This document shows positions 27,313 through 36,106 of a DNA stretch of 64,000 nucleotides, one piece after another. Position numbers and translations under genes: made by a program. The number at the start of each line of letters is the position of its first letter. The first letter of the stretch is position 1. The notes below the pieces were generated by a model. The model searched no databases. It was given only the letters and a program-made list of their open reading frames with translations, and was not told the DNA's origin. The stretch is from the NCBI RefSeq assembly GCF_035621455.1, contig NZ_CP141822.1, forward strand, positions 1,488,001 to 1,552,000, read 5' to 3'. The DNA is from Vibrio natriegens NBRC 15636 = ATCC 14048 = DSM 759. GTDB taxonomy: Bacteria > Pseudomonadota > Gammaproteobacteria > Enterobacterales > Vibrionaceae.

Positions 27313-27564
27313 TTACTTATTCTCCAGATTTGAGCATTTAAGCTCAAACATTTCGGAAGACTCCAGCAAGGTAACAACGGTATGGGATTCCCAGGCTTTA
27401 ATGGTATCTAAATCAACATGGAGGTTTCTTTCCCATATACTTGCGATGGCTAACCTATAGTGTTTACCTGTGCAGAATGTAATACCAATTCGACCATAAC
27501 TTGAATGGGCTTTGAGTTGAGCTATCTGTAAAGTATGGGTGTGACTTGTGAGTACGGTTGTCAT
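27313..27564 (-). pseudogene. truncated dual-specificity/tyrosine phosphatase-like gene, N-terminal remnant
   Basis: An 83-codon frame whose sequence matches the N-terminal third to half of bacterial CDKN3-like dual-specificity phosphatases: GRIGITFCTGKH, then WERNLHVDLDTIKAWESHTV and VTLLESSEMFELKCSNL correspond to the family pattern (ITFCPGK, W-x-RDL-x-x-DLDAI-x-x-W, VVTL-x-E-x-x-E-L). It stops there, before the catalytic HC-x5-R loop, and the remaining 90 bases to mhpR do not encode it. AGGGA precedes the ATG at 27564. It is probably a gene cut off by recombination at the edge of the mhp cluster. A functional short protein is less likely. Confidence 0.65.
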
Positions 27565-27660
27565 GCAGGATTCCCTGAAAAAGTCACTCAACGATACCTG
27601 ATACCAGCGTAAAGCAATAAATCAGGATGTCATTGGCGGATATCAAGTTTAAGAAATACG

Positions 27661-27694
27661 AATTGTGTTGTTAACCATGGTGTTAAACACAATT
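27661..27694. repeat. inverted repeat upstream of the esterase gene
   Basis: Nine-bp arms AATTGTGTT and AACACAATT, 16 bases apart, in the divergent region between the phosphatase remnant and the esterase. Could be an operator or an mRNA hairpin; no family match. Confidence 0.35.
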
Positions 27695-27754
27695 TAATTA
27701 TTGCATTGGCTCAGGTTAGTGTGGGCTCTAAAACTGTATAAAGGATTAATCGTT

Positions 27755-28363
27755 ATGTCGAAACAAGTGGTGATTTTGCTTCACGGTGTCGGAAGCAATG
27801 GTAAAGATTTAAGTGCGCTGGGTGATTTCTGGAAGCCTATACTGCCGGATACGGTATTTTTGTCTCCTGACGCGCCGTTTCATTTTGATCAGGGTGGTGA
27901 TGGGTTTCAATGGTTTAGCCTGATTGGAGTGACGAATGAAAATCGCCCGCAACGAATTTATCAAGCCAGAGAAAGTTTTGATGAGACGATTAGCCAGATT
28001 TTCTCAGAGCAAGGCATTGATCCGGACAGAGACAAGATTGTGTTTGTTGGCTTTTCGCAGGGATCGATTATGTCTTTAGATGCGTTAGTGCGTAGTCGCT
28101 ATCCGCTGGTGGGAGTTGTCGCGTTCTCAGGGCGTCTATCTTCTCCTCAACCTTATGAAAAAAATTGCGAGACACCCGTGTTTCTTGTGCACGGAAAAAG
28201 TGATCCTGTTATTCCATGGTCAGAAAGTGAAAAAGCGAACGAGCAATTGACGGACTTAGGTTTTACCGTGGAAGCTCGTTATGAAGATCACACACAACAT
28301 ACAATTTCCCCAGAGGGGGCGATGGCTGCAGCGGAATTTATTAAGAAGTGTTTTAGCGAATAA
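27755..28363 (+). CDS. alpha/beta hydrolase, phospholipase/carboxylesterase family
   Basis: A 202-residue serine esterase similar to carboxylesterase/thioesterase family proteins (PF02230). The nucleophile elbow is VFVGFSQGSIMSLDAL, the acid lies in FLVHGKSDPVIPW and the histidine in YEDHTQHTISPEG. The start at 27755 has AAGGA nine bases upstream. No signal peptide, so probably cytosolic. Substrate unknown. It is a single-gene unit and unrelated in sequence to its neighbours. Confidence 0.88.
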   Translation: MSKQVVILLHGVGSNGKDLSALGDFWKPILPDTVFLSPDAPFHFDQGGDGFQWFSLIGVTNENRPQRIYQARESFDETISQIFSEQGIDPDRDKIVFVGFSQGSIMSLDALVRSRYPLVGVVAFSGRLSSPQPYEKNCETPVFLVHGKSDPVIPWSESEKANEQLTDLGFTVEARYEDHTQHTISPEGAMAAAEFIKKCFSE

Positions 28364-28384
28364 CCCGTCAATTCCCAGATAACG

Positions 28385-28417
28385 TAAGCACTTTTACTGC
28401 TTTAGTAAAAGTGCTTA
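28385..28417. terminator. perfect inverted repeat between convergent genes
   Basis: Perfect 14-bp arms (TAAGCACTTTTACT / AGTAAAAGTGCTTA) with a five-base loop between the esterase and the response regulator gene. Strong hairpin but no long T-tract, so a probable, not certain, terminator for both. Confidence 0.6.
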
Positions 28418-28439
28418 AGGGTAGGATAGTCAGACTGAC

Positions 28440-29342
28440 TTATGCTCGCTCTAATATTCTGATTGATACGCTTGCTGCTGAGGTACGATTATCGACGTCG
28501 AGCTTCTTATAAACCTGTTCGAGATGCTTGTTCACCGTTCGAGGGCTCATTTCTAAAATTTGGGCAATCTCCCAGTTTGTCTTTCCAAATGAAAGCCAGT
28601 AGAGCACTTGTGATTCTCTTCTGGTTAAACCCAAATGGGTTTGAAGATCTTTCTCTGAACCGTTTTGCTTGGGCGTCGAAATACGCACTAGCGAGTGAAT
28701 ACGGTTGTAATCGCCTGCGTAACTGGCTTCTAGCGGAGGAGAAAACTGTTTTAAGGTGAGTGGGGTATCTGCCGGGGACTGCATCAACCAAATGGCGATA
28801 TCTTGTTGGATCTTTTGCCATGTTTCAGAAAAGTCGTCACCCAGTGAAGAAAGTAACTCCTGAGCATGAGGTGTCGCCCATTCCAGATTACCGTTACTGG
28901 AGACACAAAAAATATATTGTCCCGCGTAATCTAAAGCCGCTTGTGCCGATTTTGCCAGACGGGCAGATTGGCTATGGACTTTGATTCGGGCGAGTACCTC
29001 ATCAGGAACGACGGGTTTGGTGATGTAATCGGTGCCGCCGGATTCAAAACCACGCATGACATGTTTCGAGTCATTTAAGCCAGTCATAAAGATAATGGGT
29101 GTTGAAGGCAAAAGCTCTTTCAGCCGAATACAGGTATCAAACCCGTCCATCTCAGGCATGATGGCATCAAGCAAGATCACGTCGGGCTGCACTTTCTCTA
29201 CAATAGTGAGAGCCTGAACGCCATTGAGCGCGACAAGTACCGTAAGCCCAGCCTGATTCAACGTGGCGTTTAACATGCTGAGAGATTCAGGTGAGTCATC
29301 CACGACCAACACTGTGATATTATTGCTTGTTATAATGCTCAT
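28440..29342 (-). CDS. response regulator, REC-LuxR type, partner of the transporter-kinase
   Basis: A 300-residue regulator. The receiver domain (residues 10-125) has acidic pocket VVDDS, phosphoacceptor D59 in DVILLDAIMPEMDGFD and the conserved lysine in DYITKPV. The middle (about 130-225) may be a PAS-like linker. A LuxR-type helix-turn-helix (about 235-295) reads LTRRESQVLYWLSFGKTNWE and MSPRTVNKHLEQVYKKLDV. The start overlaps the end of the hybrid kinase gene by 23 bases, so the two form a two-component pair. Divergent placement to urtA suggests it activates the urea uptake and urease operon. Confidence 0.92.
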   Translation of the reverse strand: MSIITSNNITVLVVDDSPESLSMLNATLNQAGLTVLVALNGVQALTIVEKVQPDVILLDAIMPEMDGFDTCIRLKELLPSTPIIFMTGLNDSKHVMRGFESGGTDYITKPVVPDEVLARIKVHSQSARLAKSAQAALDYAGQYIFCVSSNGNLEWATPHAQELLSSLGDDFSETWQKIQQDIAIWLMQSPADTPLTLKQFSPPLEASYAGDYNRIHSLVRISTPKQNGSEKDLQTHLGLTRRESQVLYWLSFGKTNWEIAQILEMSPRTVNKHLEQVYKKLDVDNRTSAASVSIRILERA

Positions 29343-32300
29343 TAATCATTCCATTTATTTGCAAGATAATATTGTTGAAGTTACATTCCTGCAGGTGTTG
29401 TTTCAGCTTCTCAACCCAATCGCCACTTCCAGCTAAACCCTGTTCGATTTTCTCTAGTTCGCCGCTCACTCCAGACAAAAAACCAATTTCTGCGTATTCA
29501 CGTAGCTTAACCAATTGCTCATAAGCCGGGATCGTTTGGTGTGGCACGTGAACGGACTCGGTTTTGAGGTTTGATGCTTGATTACTGGTTTCATCATAAA
29601 GCCAATCAATGTCGAGTAAGCGATTGAGCTTGGCAAGCAACATAGGCACAGAAACGGGCTTGGTTAAATAGTCATTATGGTAGCGTTGGAGTTGGTTATT
29701 GGTTTCCAGTTCTTGAATGTTAGCGGATAACATCAGGATGGGTTGGCGGAAGTCTTCCTTGCGCAATTGGATCGCCAGTTGCCAGCCATTTACTTGTGGC
29801 ATAAAAATATCCAGCATAAACAGATCGACATGATGCTGTTTTACTAGCTTGAGAGCTTGTGGCGCATTCTCTGCCAACAAAACATTAAAGCCCAGAGGCG
29901 TCAGTATTCGAGACATCAATTGTCGTTGATCTTCGATATCGTCAACGATCATGATCGTTTTTCGGTCCCCGTTGTACCCAATCACGGCATCGCTTAATAG
30001 CTCCGGTTCAGGTCGTCCATCTTTTACTTCAGGGAGCATCAGCTTTAATACGAATGCACTGCCGTAGTCGACTTTACTGGTGCAGGAAATTTCGCCGCCC
30101 ATGATCTCCGCTAAAGCATTCGAAATGGTTAACCCCAGCCCCGAGCCATGAATCGCTTCGGTCTTTTGGTTTTTAATTCGTTCGAATGGTTTAAATATCA
30201 GCCCCAAATCTTGTTCGGATAAACCAATGCCTGTGTCTTGCACCGTAAAATGCACCACCTGATTGCGATAGCTCACTTTAAAAATGATGGTACCTGTTTC
30301 TGTATATTTGATCGCGTTGCCCAGAAGATTGATGAGTATCTGGCGTAAGCGTTGTTTGTCTGTTGCAACGAAGGTCGGTAAGTAACCGGAGGTTTCAAAT
30401 TCAAACTCCAACCCTTTACGTTTCGCTTGCATGGAAAACATATCGACGAGCTGTTCCAGCAGTGCAGTGAGGCTAAATTCATCTCGGTGAAGTTCTAAGC
30501 GTCCCGCTTCAATTTTTGAAATCTCTAACAAGCCTTCGATCATGTCAGACAGGTGTTTGCCATTGCGTTTTAAAACCTCAGCATACTGTCTCGTTTGTTT
30601 GTCCAACTTGTTGTCTGAACTCAACAATTGCGCATAGCCAAGCAGAATGTTTAACGGAGTTCGCAACTCGTGACTCAGGCTCGCGAGGTATCGGCTTTTG
30701 GCGTTATTCGCCGTTTCTGCTGAACGCTTCGCTTGCTGTAATGCCTGAGAAGTTTTGTGGTGCGCGTTCACTTCTTTAGTCAGCAGCGCGGTATGCGATT
30801 TTAACTCTTTGACAGCTGTTCGGTTACTCGTGCGAGCTAGAACGAACAACCAACTGATGATGCCAATTGGGATAAGCAGAAGAGCAAACGCATTAATTAA
30901 TCCATTTGAAATGGAATCCATATGCACTTGTTCTAGCTGGGGGATTTGAGAATACGCCAGTGCCAGAATACTTCCCATCGCTAAGCTTACTGTCAGCATC
31001 ACAATGACGAAGTGCGCAATGGTGGATGAAAGCCGATTAACCCAGGTCGAGGAGAAGTAGGGAGACAGTATCTGTTTTAATTGTGCGCTAAAGGTTGCAT
31101 CAGGACGGCAGTTATCATGACAGCGTACATCCAACGAGCAGCATAGTGAACAGATATGCCCCCCATACGCTGGGCATAGTGCCATATCTTCATGCTCAAA
31201 GGTGTGTTCACAGACTGAGCATTGGTGCTCCTCATCTCCGCTGGTTACGATGACATCGTTACGGACCAAGTAATAACGGCTTTTGGTAAGCAATGCGATG
31301 ATCGGCACCGTCAGAAACGGCAACGCAAAAGCGATGTATGAAGCAAAGGCTCTGGCTACTTCTCCGTAAAAATCCAGATGTGCTGTAATGCCAATAGCGG
31401 AGGCTATCAGCATGGAACCCACACCAACTGGATTAATGTCGTAGAGTTTAGAACGCTTGAATTCGATGGTTTTTGGACTCAACCCCAAAGGTTTATTGAT
31501 CACCAAATCTGCGACAATGGACCCTATCCAGGCCAGTACCAGCACGGAGTAGACTTGTAAGGTCTGTTCGATAAGCTGATACACGCCAAGCTCCATCAGA
31601 AGTAGGGCAATTAATACGTTGAATACCATCCAAACCACCCGACCGGGATGGTGGTGAGTTAGGCGTGAAAAGAAGTTTGACCAAGCTAGTGAGCCAGCGT
31701 AGGCATTTGCCACATTGATTTTTAACTGGGAAATGATCACAAACAGGCCCGCAGCCAGTAAAGCCAGTTGCGTGTTGTCCGAGGTATAACTGAACACAGT
31801 AAAATACATGTGTGCTGGATCGCCGGCAAGATTCGGCAGCACACCGTGACTGATGGCTAACCAAGCTAAAAAGCTGCCTAACACAAGCTTCATCGAACCG
31901 AAGATCATCCAACCGGGGCCACCTAACAGCATGGCGCTCCACCATTTCAGTTTTCCGCAACGCTCTTTGGCAGGAAGGAAACGTAGAAAATCGACTTGCT
32001 CGCCGATTTGAGCCACAACCGCAAGCAATACTGCTGAAGCAGAGCCAAAAAGTAGCCAGTTGAAGTCAGGACCAACATCGTTTACGCCTGTGTAACTTAG
32101 CCATTCATCAATCTTGGCGTCTTCATGAGTAAAAACGTAGATCAAAGGTATGATTTGTAGCATCAGCCAAATAGGTTGAGACCACATTTGAAAGCGCCCG
32201 ATATTGGTAATCCCAAGTACGACAAGGGGAATAACGAGGACGGAGCTGATCACGTAAGCGATAGCCAAAGGTATATCAAACAACAGTTCGATAGCCATCG

Positions 32301-32631
32301 ACATGATCGCCGCTTCCAGAGCAAAGAAGATGAACGTGAATGAGGCGTAAATGAGCGAGGCGATGGTAGAGCCGATATAGCCGAAACCCGCCCCTCGGCT
32401 AAGTAGATCAATATCGACACCGTGCTTCGCGGCGTAATAACAGATAGGTATACCAGAAAAAATGACGACCAAAGCAACAGCGAGAATCGCCCAAAGTGAA
32501 TTGGTGACACCGTAATTGAGCGTGATCGTGCCACCAAGTGCTTCGAGCACCAAAAACGAAACGATACCGAGTGCGGTATTCGCGATCCAACTGGCCGACC
32601 ATTTTCGTGCACGCTTAGCAGTAAAGCGCAA
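29320..32631 (-). CDS. NCS1-transporter-like domain fused to hybrid histidine kinase
   Basis: A protein of at least 1103 residues. About residues 1-450 form a 12-TM NCS1/cytosine-permease-like domain (FLVLEALGGTITLNYGVTNS, LLSRGAGFGYIGSTIASLIY). Then come a cysteine-rich module (about 470-507, with CSVC, CSLCC and CHDNC), two more TM segments, a HisKA domain with the phospho-histidine near 654 in ASLSHELRTPLN, a HATPase (NLLGNAIKYTE near 769, GSGLGLTISNALA), a receiver domain with aspartate near 939 (DLFMLDIFMPQ) and a C-terminal tail. Coordinates use the TTG at 32631, but the frame stays open to 32715 and those 28 codons look coding. A urea or nitrogen sensor for the divergent urt operon is inferred. 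Confidence 0.88.
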   Translation of the reverse strand: MRFTAKRARKWSASWIANTALGIVSFLVLEALGGTITLNYGVTNSLWAILAVALVVIFSGIPICYYAAKHGVDIDLLSRGAGFGYIGSTIASLIYASFTFIFFALEAAIMSMAIELLFDIPLAIAYVISSVLVIPLVVLGITNIGRFQMWSQPIWLMLQIIPLIYVFTHEDAKIDEWLSYTGVNDVGPDFNWLLFGSASAVLLAVVAQIGEQVDFLRFLPAKERCGKLKWWSAMLLGGPGWMIFGSMKLVLGSFLAWLAISHGVLPNLAGDPAHMYFTVFSYTSDNTQLALLAAGLFVIISQLKINVANAYAGSLAWSNFFSRLTHHHPGRVVWMVFNVLIALLLMELGVYQLIEQTLQVYSVLVLAWIGSIVADLVINKPLGLSPKTIEFKRSKLYDINPVGVGSMLIASAIGITAHLDFYGEVARAFASYIAFALPFLTVPIIALLTKSRYYLVRNDVIVTSGDEEHQCSVCEHTFEHEDMALCPAYGGHICSLCCSLDVRCHDNCRPDATFSAQLKQILSPYFSSTWVNRLSSTIAHFVIVMLTVSLAMGSILALAYSQIPQLEQVHMDSISNGLINAFALLLIPIGIISWLFVLARTSNRTAVKELKSHTALLTKEVNAHHKTSQALQQAKRSAETANNAKSRYLASLSHELRTPLNILLGYAQLLSSDNKLDKQTRQYAEVLKRNGKHLSDMIEGLLEISKIEAGRLELHRDEFSLTALLEQLVDMFSMQAKRKGLEFEFETSGYLPTFVATDKQRLRQILINLLGNAIKYTETGTIIFKVSYRNQVVHFTVQDTGIGLSEQDLGLIFKPFERIKNQKTEAIHGSGLGLTISNALAEIMGGEISCTSKVDYGSAFVLKLMLPEVKDGRPEPELLSDAVIGYNGDRKTIMIVDDIEDQRQLMSRILTPLGFNVLLAENAPQALKLVKQHHVDLFMLDIFMPQVNGWQLAIQLRKEDFRQPILMLSANIQELETNNQLQRYHNDYLTKPVSVPMLLAKLNRLLDIDWLYDETSNQASNLKTESVHVPHQTIPAYEQLVKLREYAEIGFLSGVSGELEKIEQGLAGSGDWVEKLKQHLQECNFNNIILQINGMINEHYNKQ

Positions 32632-32731
32632 CGCGAAATCTTCGAGCAGCTCGTTACCGACTAATTTATTGTATTTGCGTCGGGTTACGGTGACTTTTTG
32701 TATAGAGATAACTCTTCATCCTTGAGAATTA

Positions 32732-33012
32732 ACAGTGTCGTTTGAGTAAAAGTACTTTTCGATTTGGTGGCTCAAACTATCAAATGCACGTCCTGTGCAC
32801 CTTGTACGCGCGCAATTATAGCTCGCATTTATTTTTCCACCTATGCGTAATTATACGTAGTTTTTATGCACGAACCGCGCATATTCAAACTTTCCATTCT
32901 GGTCAATACTCAAACTCGTTCATTTAGTCAGCAGGATTTATCCATTGGATAAGTAACATCGCGACGTGAATTAGTATTTGTTATCAACAAATTAGTGAAA
33001 GGAAGAAGACAA
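32732..33012. promoter_or_regulatory. divergent control region, kinase gene / urt operon
   Basis: About 280 bases between the kinase start and urtA. It contains TGCAC-GTCCT-GTGCA (32785-32799) followed by GCACCTTGTACGCGC (32797-32811), palindromic elements that loosely resemble NtrC sites, but I see no sigma-54 promoter. A near-palindrome CTATGCGTAATTATACGTAG lies at about 32842-32861. These are candidate binding sites for the LuxR-type regulator. Confidence 0.4.
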
Positions 33013-34287
33013 ATGAAACGGAATTTCTTGGCGACTTCGGTATTAGCGGCATCATTACTGAGTGGGTACGCAATGGCAGAAGACACCATCAAGGTCGGTG
33101 TACTTCACTCTCTATCCGGCACCATGGCAATCAGTGAAACAACACTCAAAGACACGATGTTGATGCTGATTGATGAACAAAATAAAAAAGGTGGCTTACT
33201 AGGTAAAAAGCTTGAAGCCGTGGTTGTGGACCCAGCTTCTGACTGGCCACTGTTCGCTGAAAAAGCGCGTGAGCTCATTTCAAAAGACAAAGTCGACGCA
33301 GTATTTGGCTGCTGGACATCGGTGTCTCGTAAGTCTGTCCTTCCTGTTTTTGAAGAGCTCGATAGTCTATTGTTCTACCCAGTTCAATATGAGGGTGAAG
33401 AGTCCTCGAAAAACGTATTCTACACGGGTGCCGCGCCAAACCAGCAAGCCATTCCAGCGGTTGACTACCTACTTGATCAAGGCGTAGAGCGTTGGGTTTT
33501 AGCCGGAACAGATTACGTTTACCCGCGCACTACCAACAAAATTCTTGAAGCATACTTAAAAGAAAAAGGCGTGGCTGAAGCCGATATTATGATCAACTAC
33601 ACGCCGTTTGGTCATTCTGATTGGCAGTCAATCGTTTCAGATATTAAAAAATTCGGTTCTACAGGTAAGAAAACAGCAGTGGTTTCTACCATCAACGGTG
33701 ACGCTAACGTACCGTTCTATAAAGAGCTAGGTAACCAAGGTATCTCAGCAGATGACATTCCAGTAGTGGCATTCTCTGTGGGTGAAGAAGAGTTGTCCGG
33801 TATGGATACCTCTGCTTTGGTTGGCCATTTGGCGGCATGGAACTACTTCATGAGCGTTGAATCCGACGTGAATGACGAGTTCATCGAAAAATGGCACAAG
33901 TTCATTAAGAACGATGAGCGCGTAACCAACGACCCAATGGAAGCGCATTACATTGGCTTCAACATGTGGGTTGAGGCGGTTAAGAAAGCAGGCACAACCG
34001 ATCCAGCTGTTGTTGGTGATGCGCTTGTCGGCGTGACCGTTCCTAACTTGACTGGTGGTTACTCCGCAATGATGCCTAACCATCACATCACTAAACCCGT
34101 TCTTATCGGCGAAATCCAAGACGATGGCCAGTTTGAAACGGTATGGAAAACGTCGGGATTAGTGGCTGGTGATGCATGGTCGGATTTCCTACCGGGTTCA
34201 AAAGACCTTATCTCGGATTGGCGTCAACCGTTATCTTGCGGTAACTACAACACCAAAACTGGCAAATGTTCTGGTCAAAACTTCTAA
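33013..34287 (+). CDS. urtA: urea ABC transporter, substrate-binding protein
   Basis: A 424-residue periplasmic protein with a signal peptide (MKRNFLATSVLAASLLSGYA, cleavage after AMA). The mature protein starts DTIKVGVLHSLSGTMAISE and has LLFYPVQYEGEESSKNVFYT, the UrtA pattern that distinguishes urea-binding from amino-acid-binding homologues. The start at 33013 is preceded by AGGAAG; a GTG at 32995 overlaps that site. First gene of the operon; a strong hairpin (34333-34368) follows before urtB. Confidence 0.95.
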   Translation: MKRNFLATSVLAASLLSGYAMAEDTIKVGVLHSLSGTMAISETTLKDTMLMLIDEQNKKGGLLGKKLEAVVVDPASDWPLFAEKARELISKDKVDAVFGCWTSVSRKSVLPVFEELDSLLFYPVQYEGEESSKNVFYTGAAPNQQAIPAVDYLLDQGVERWVLAGTDYVYPRTTNKILEAYLKEKGVAEADIMINYTPFGHSDWQSIVSDIKKFGSTGKKTAVVSTINGDANVPFYKELGNQGISADDIPVVAFSVGEEELSGMDTSALVGHLAAWNYFMSVESDVNDEFIEKWHKFIKNDERVTNDPMEAHYIGFNMWVEAVKKAGTTDPAVVGDALVGVTVPNLTGGYSAMMPNHHITKPVLIGEIQDDGQFETVWKTSGLVAGDAWSDFLPGSKDLISDWRQPLSCGNYNTKTGKCSGQNF

Positions 34288-34332
34288 GTTGACCATCACG
34301 CTCTCATAGCAGAGTTCAATCGTTAAACGTTA

Positions 34333-34368
34333 GTGACAGTGCCTTTAACTCATACGTGGCACTGTCAC
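34333..34368 (+). other. intercistronic hairpin after urtA
   Basis: Perfect 11-bp stem GTGACAGTGCC / GGCACTGTCAC with a 14-base loop and a short TTATT after it. Such hairpins after binding-protein genes stabilise the upstream mRNA or partly terminate, giving more UrtA than permease. Confidence 0.65.
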
Positions 34369-34439
34369 TTATTCGAGTCTTTTGTTTATTTTTCCGTTCA
34401 CTCGAGAAGAATATTCGTTTAACCAGAGGTTTGCCTACG

Positions 34440-36104
34440 ATGTTTTACGCATCCATTTTTCAGCGACTAACTCAATGTTGCCATGGGATATTTTCCTCGG
34501 CTTCGCATGTTACCGTTGTTCTTTTTAGCCTATTTATATCTGCTCAAACTCTAGCCTCAACGGCAGGGTTAGAGAGTGAGCTACAACGTCTTGCGACACG
34601 CGACTATGATCAAATCAGCCAGGCTGTTATCAACATTGGAGAGAGTGGCGACGAGCGTTCAATTCAAGTTCTCGAACTCCTATTCAGCGGTGATATCTAT
34701 CTTGATAAAGAGTCCAAGCAATTGGTCAAAATTGTCGAGAAAAAGGGCAGTCAGTATTTAGTCACCCCTCTTTTTGCCCAAGAGTCGGCAGAGCCACTGC
34801 TCGTCAAACGCCGTTCCGTTAAAAAAATCGGTATTAACAACCAGATCCGCGGCGAAATTAAAGCGCAACTTGCCGCACTTAATATCCGTCACCCAGATTC
34901 AGGCACCCGTATCAATGCGGTGACACAGCTTATGGGTGACCTGAACGAACAAACGTATACCTTGCTAGAAAAAGCGAGACTTAGTGAAGAAGACTCGGAT
35001 GTCCAACAAGTTTTAGATACAGCACTAGCGATATATCAACTAGAACATTCGAGCGACCAAGTGGCACAAGAACAAGCGATAGCAACGCTGGGGGATAGCT
35101 ATCAGCCAACCGCGCGCAATGCACTTACCCAATTTTTAGCGACAGAACCAAATGAGGAACTGACCAATGCGACAAACAAAGCGCTCGGTTTGATTGAGCA
35201 GCGCGTCAGTCTGGCACATTTTTGTGAAACTCTATTTTTTGGTCTGAGCTTAGGTTCCGTTCTGGTGCTTGCCGCAATTGGTCTGGCGATTACGTTTGGT
35301 GTTATGGGCGTGATTAACATGGCGCATGGTGAACTTATCATGCTTGGCGCTTACACCACGTACGTGATTCAAACGTTGATGCCGAATCATATTGGCTGGT
35401 CAATCATAGTTTCGATACCTGTGGCATTTTTGGTTTCTGGTGCAGTAGGCATATTGATCGAACGAGGTGTAATTCGTTTCTTATACGGACGACCGTTAGA
35501 AACTTTGTTGGCGACGTTTGGTATCAGCCTGGTTTTGCAACAGACCGTACGCACGATTTTCTCTCCACTGAACCGTTCGGTATCAACACCGGACTGGATG
35601 CAAGGTGTGATTGAAATTAACCCGCTGCTAAGTCTGACCCTGAACCGTTTCTACATCATCATCTTCTGTTTGATCGTCTTTGCTCTGTTGTTTGCAGTAT
35701 TACGTTACACCCGTTTAGGCATTGAAGTTCGCGCCGTTTCGCAAAACCGCAGTATGGCGAGAGCAATGGGCGTGAAATCGGAATGGGTTGACGCAATGAC
35801 CTTTGGTCTCGGTTCTGGTATTGCAGGCATTGCCGGTGTCGCGCTTAGTCAGCTCACCAACGTGGGACCAAATTTAGGTCAGGCGTACATTATCGACTCA
35901 TTTATGGTTGTGGTGTTTGGTGGTGTCGGCAACTTGTGGGGAACTCTCGTCGCTGGTATGTCGCTTGGTATCGCTAACAAAGTGATGGAGCCTTGGGCTG
36001 GAGCCGTTCTGGCTAAAATCCTGGTGCTGGTATTTATCATTCTATTTATTCAGAAGAAACCCCGAGGCTTGTTCCCTCAGAAGGGTCGCTCGGCGGAGGG
36101 TTAA
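34440..36104 (+). CDS. urtB: urea ABC transporter permease UrtB
   Basis: A 554-residue protein. A signal-like hydrophobic start is followed by about 200 soluble, presumably periplasmic residues with helical repeats (LATRDYDQISQAVINIGESG). The C-terminal 290 residues are a LivH-type permease (AAIGLAITFGVMGVINMAHG, GVKSEWVDAMTFGLGSGIAG). The long N-terminal domain is normal for UrtB. The ATG at 34440 has AGAGG about 10 bases upstream. Two bases separate it from urtC. Confidence 0.94.
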   Translation: MFYASIFQRLTQCCHGIFSSASHVTVVLFSLFISAQTLASTAGLESELQRLATRDYDQISQAVINIGESGDERSIQVLELLFSGDIYLDKESKQLVKIVEKKGSQYLVTPLFAQESAEPLLVKRRSVKKIGINNQIRGEIKAQLAALNIRHPDSGTRINAVTQLMGDLNEQTYTLLEKARLSEEDSDVQQVLDTALAIYQLEHSSDQVAQEQAIATLGDSYQPTARNALTQFLATEPNEELTNATNKALGLIEQRVSLAHFCETLFFGLSLGSVLVLAAIGLAITFGVMGVINMAHGELIMLGAYTTYVIQTLMPNHIGWSIIVSIPVAFLVSGAVGILIERGVIRFLYGRPLETLLATFGISLVLQQTVRTIFSPLNRSVSTPDWMQGVIEINPLLSLTLNRFYIIIFCLIVFALLFAVLRYTRLGIEVRAVSQNRSMARAMGVKSEWVDAMTFGLGSGIAGIAGVALSQLTNVGPNLGQAYIIDSFMVVVFGGVGNLWGTLVAGMSLGIANKVMEPWAGAVLAKILVLVFIILFIQKKPRGLFPQKGRSAEG

Positions 36105-36106
36105 TC

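Noticed and set aside
32796-32811. NtrC site upstream of urtA
   Set aside because: The right half reads GCGC rather than GTGC and no sigma-54 promoter follows, so nitrogen control of urt by NtrC is not claimed.
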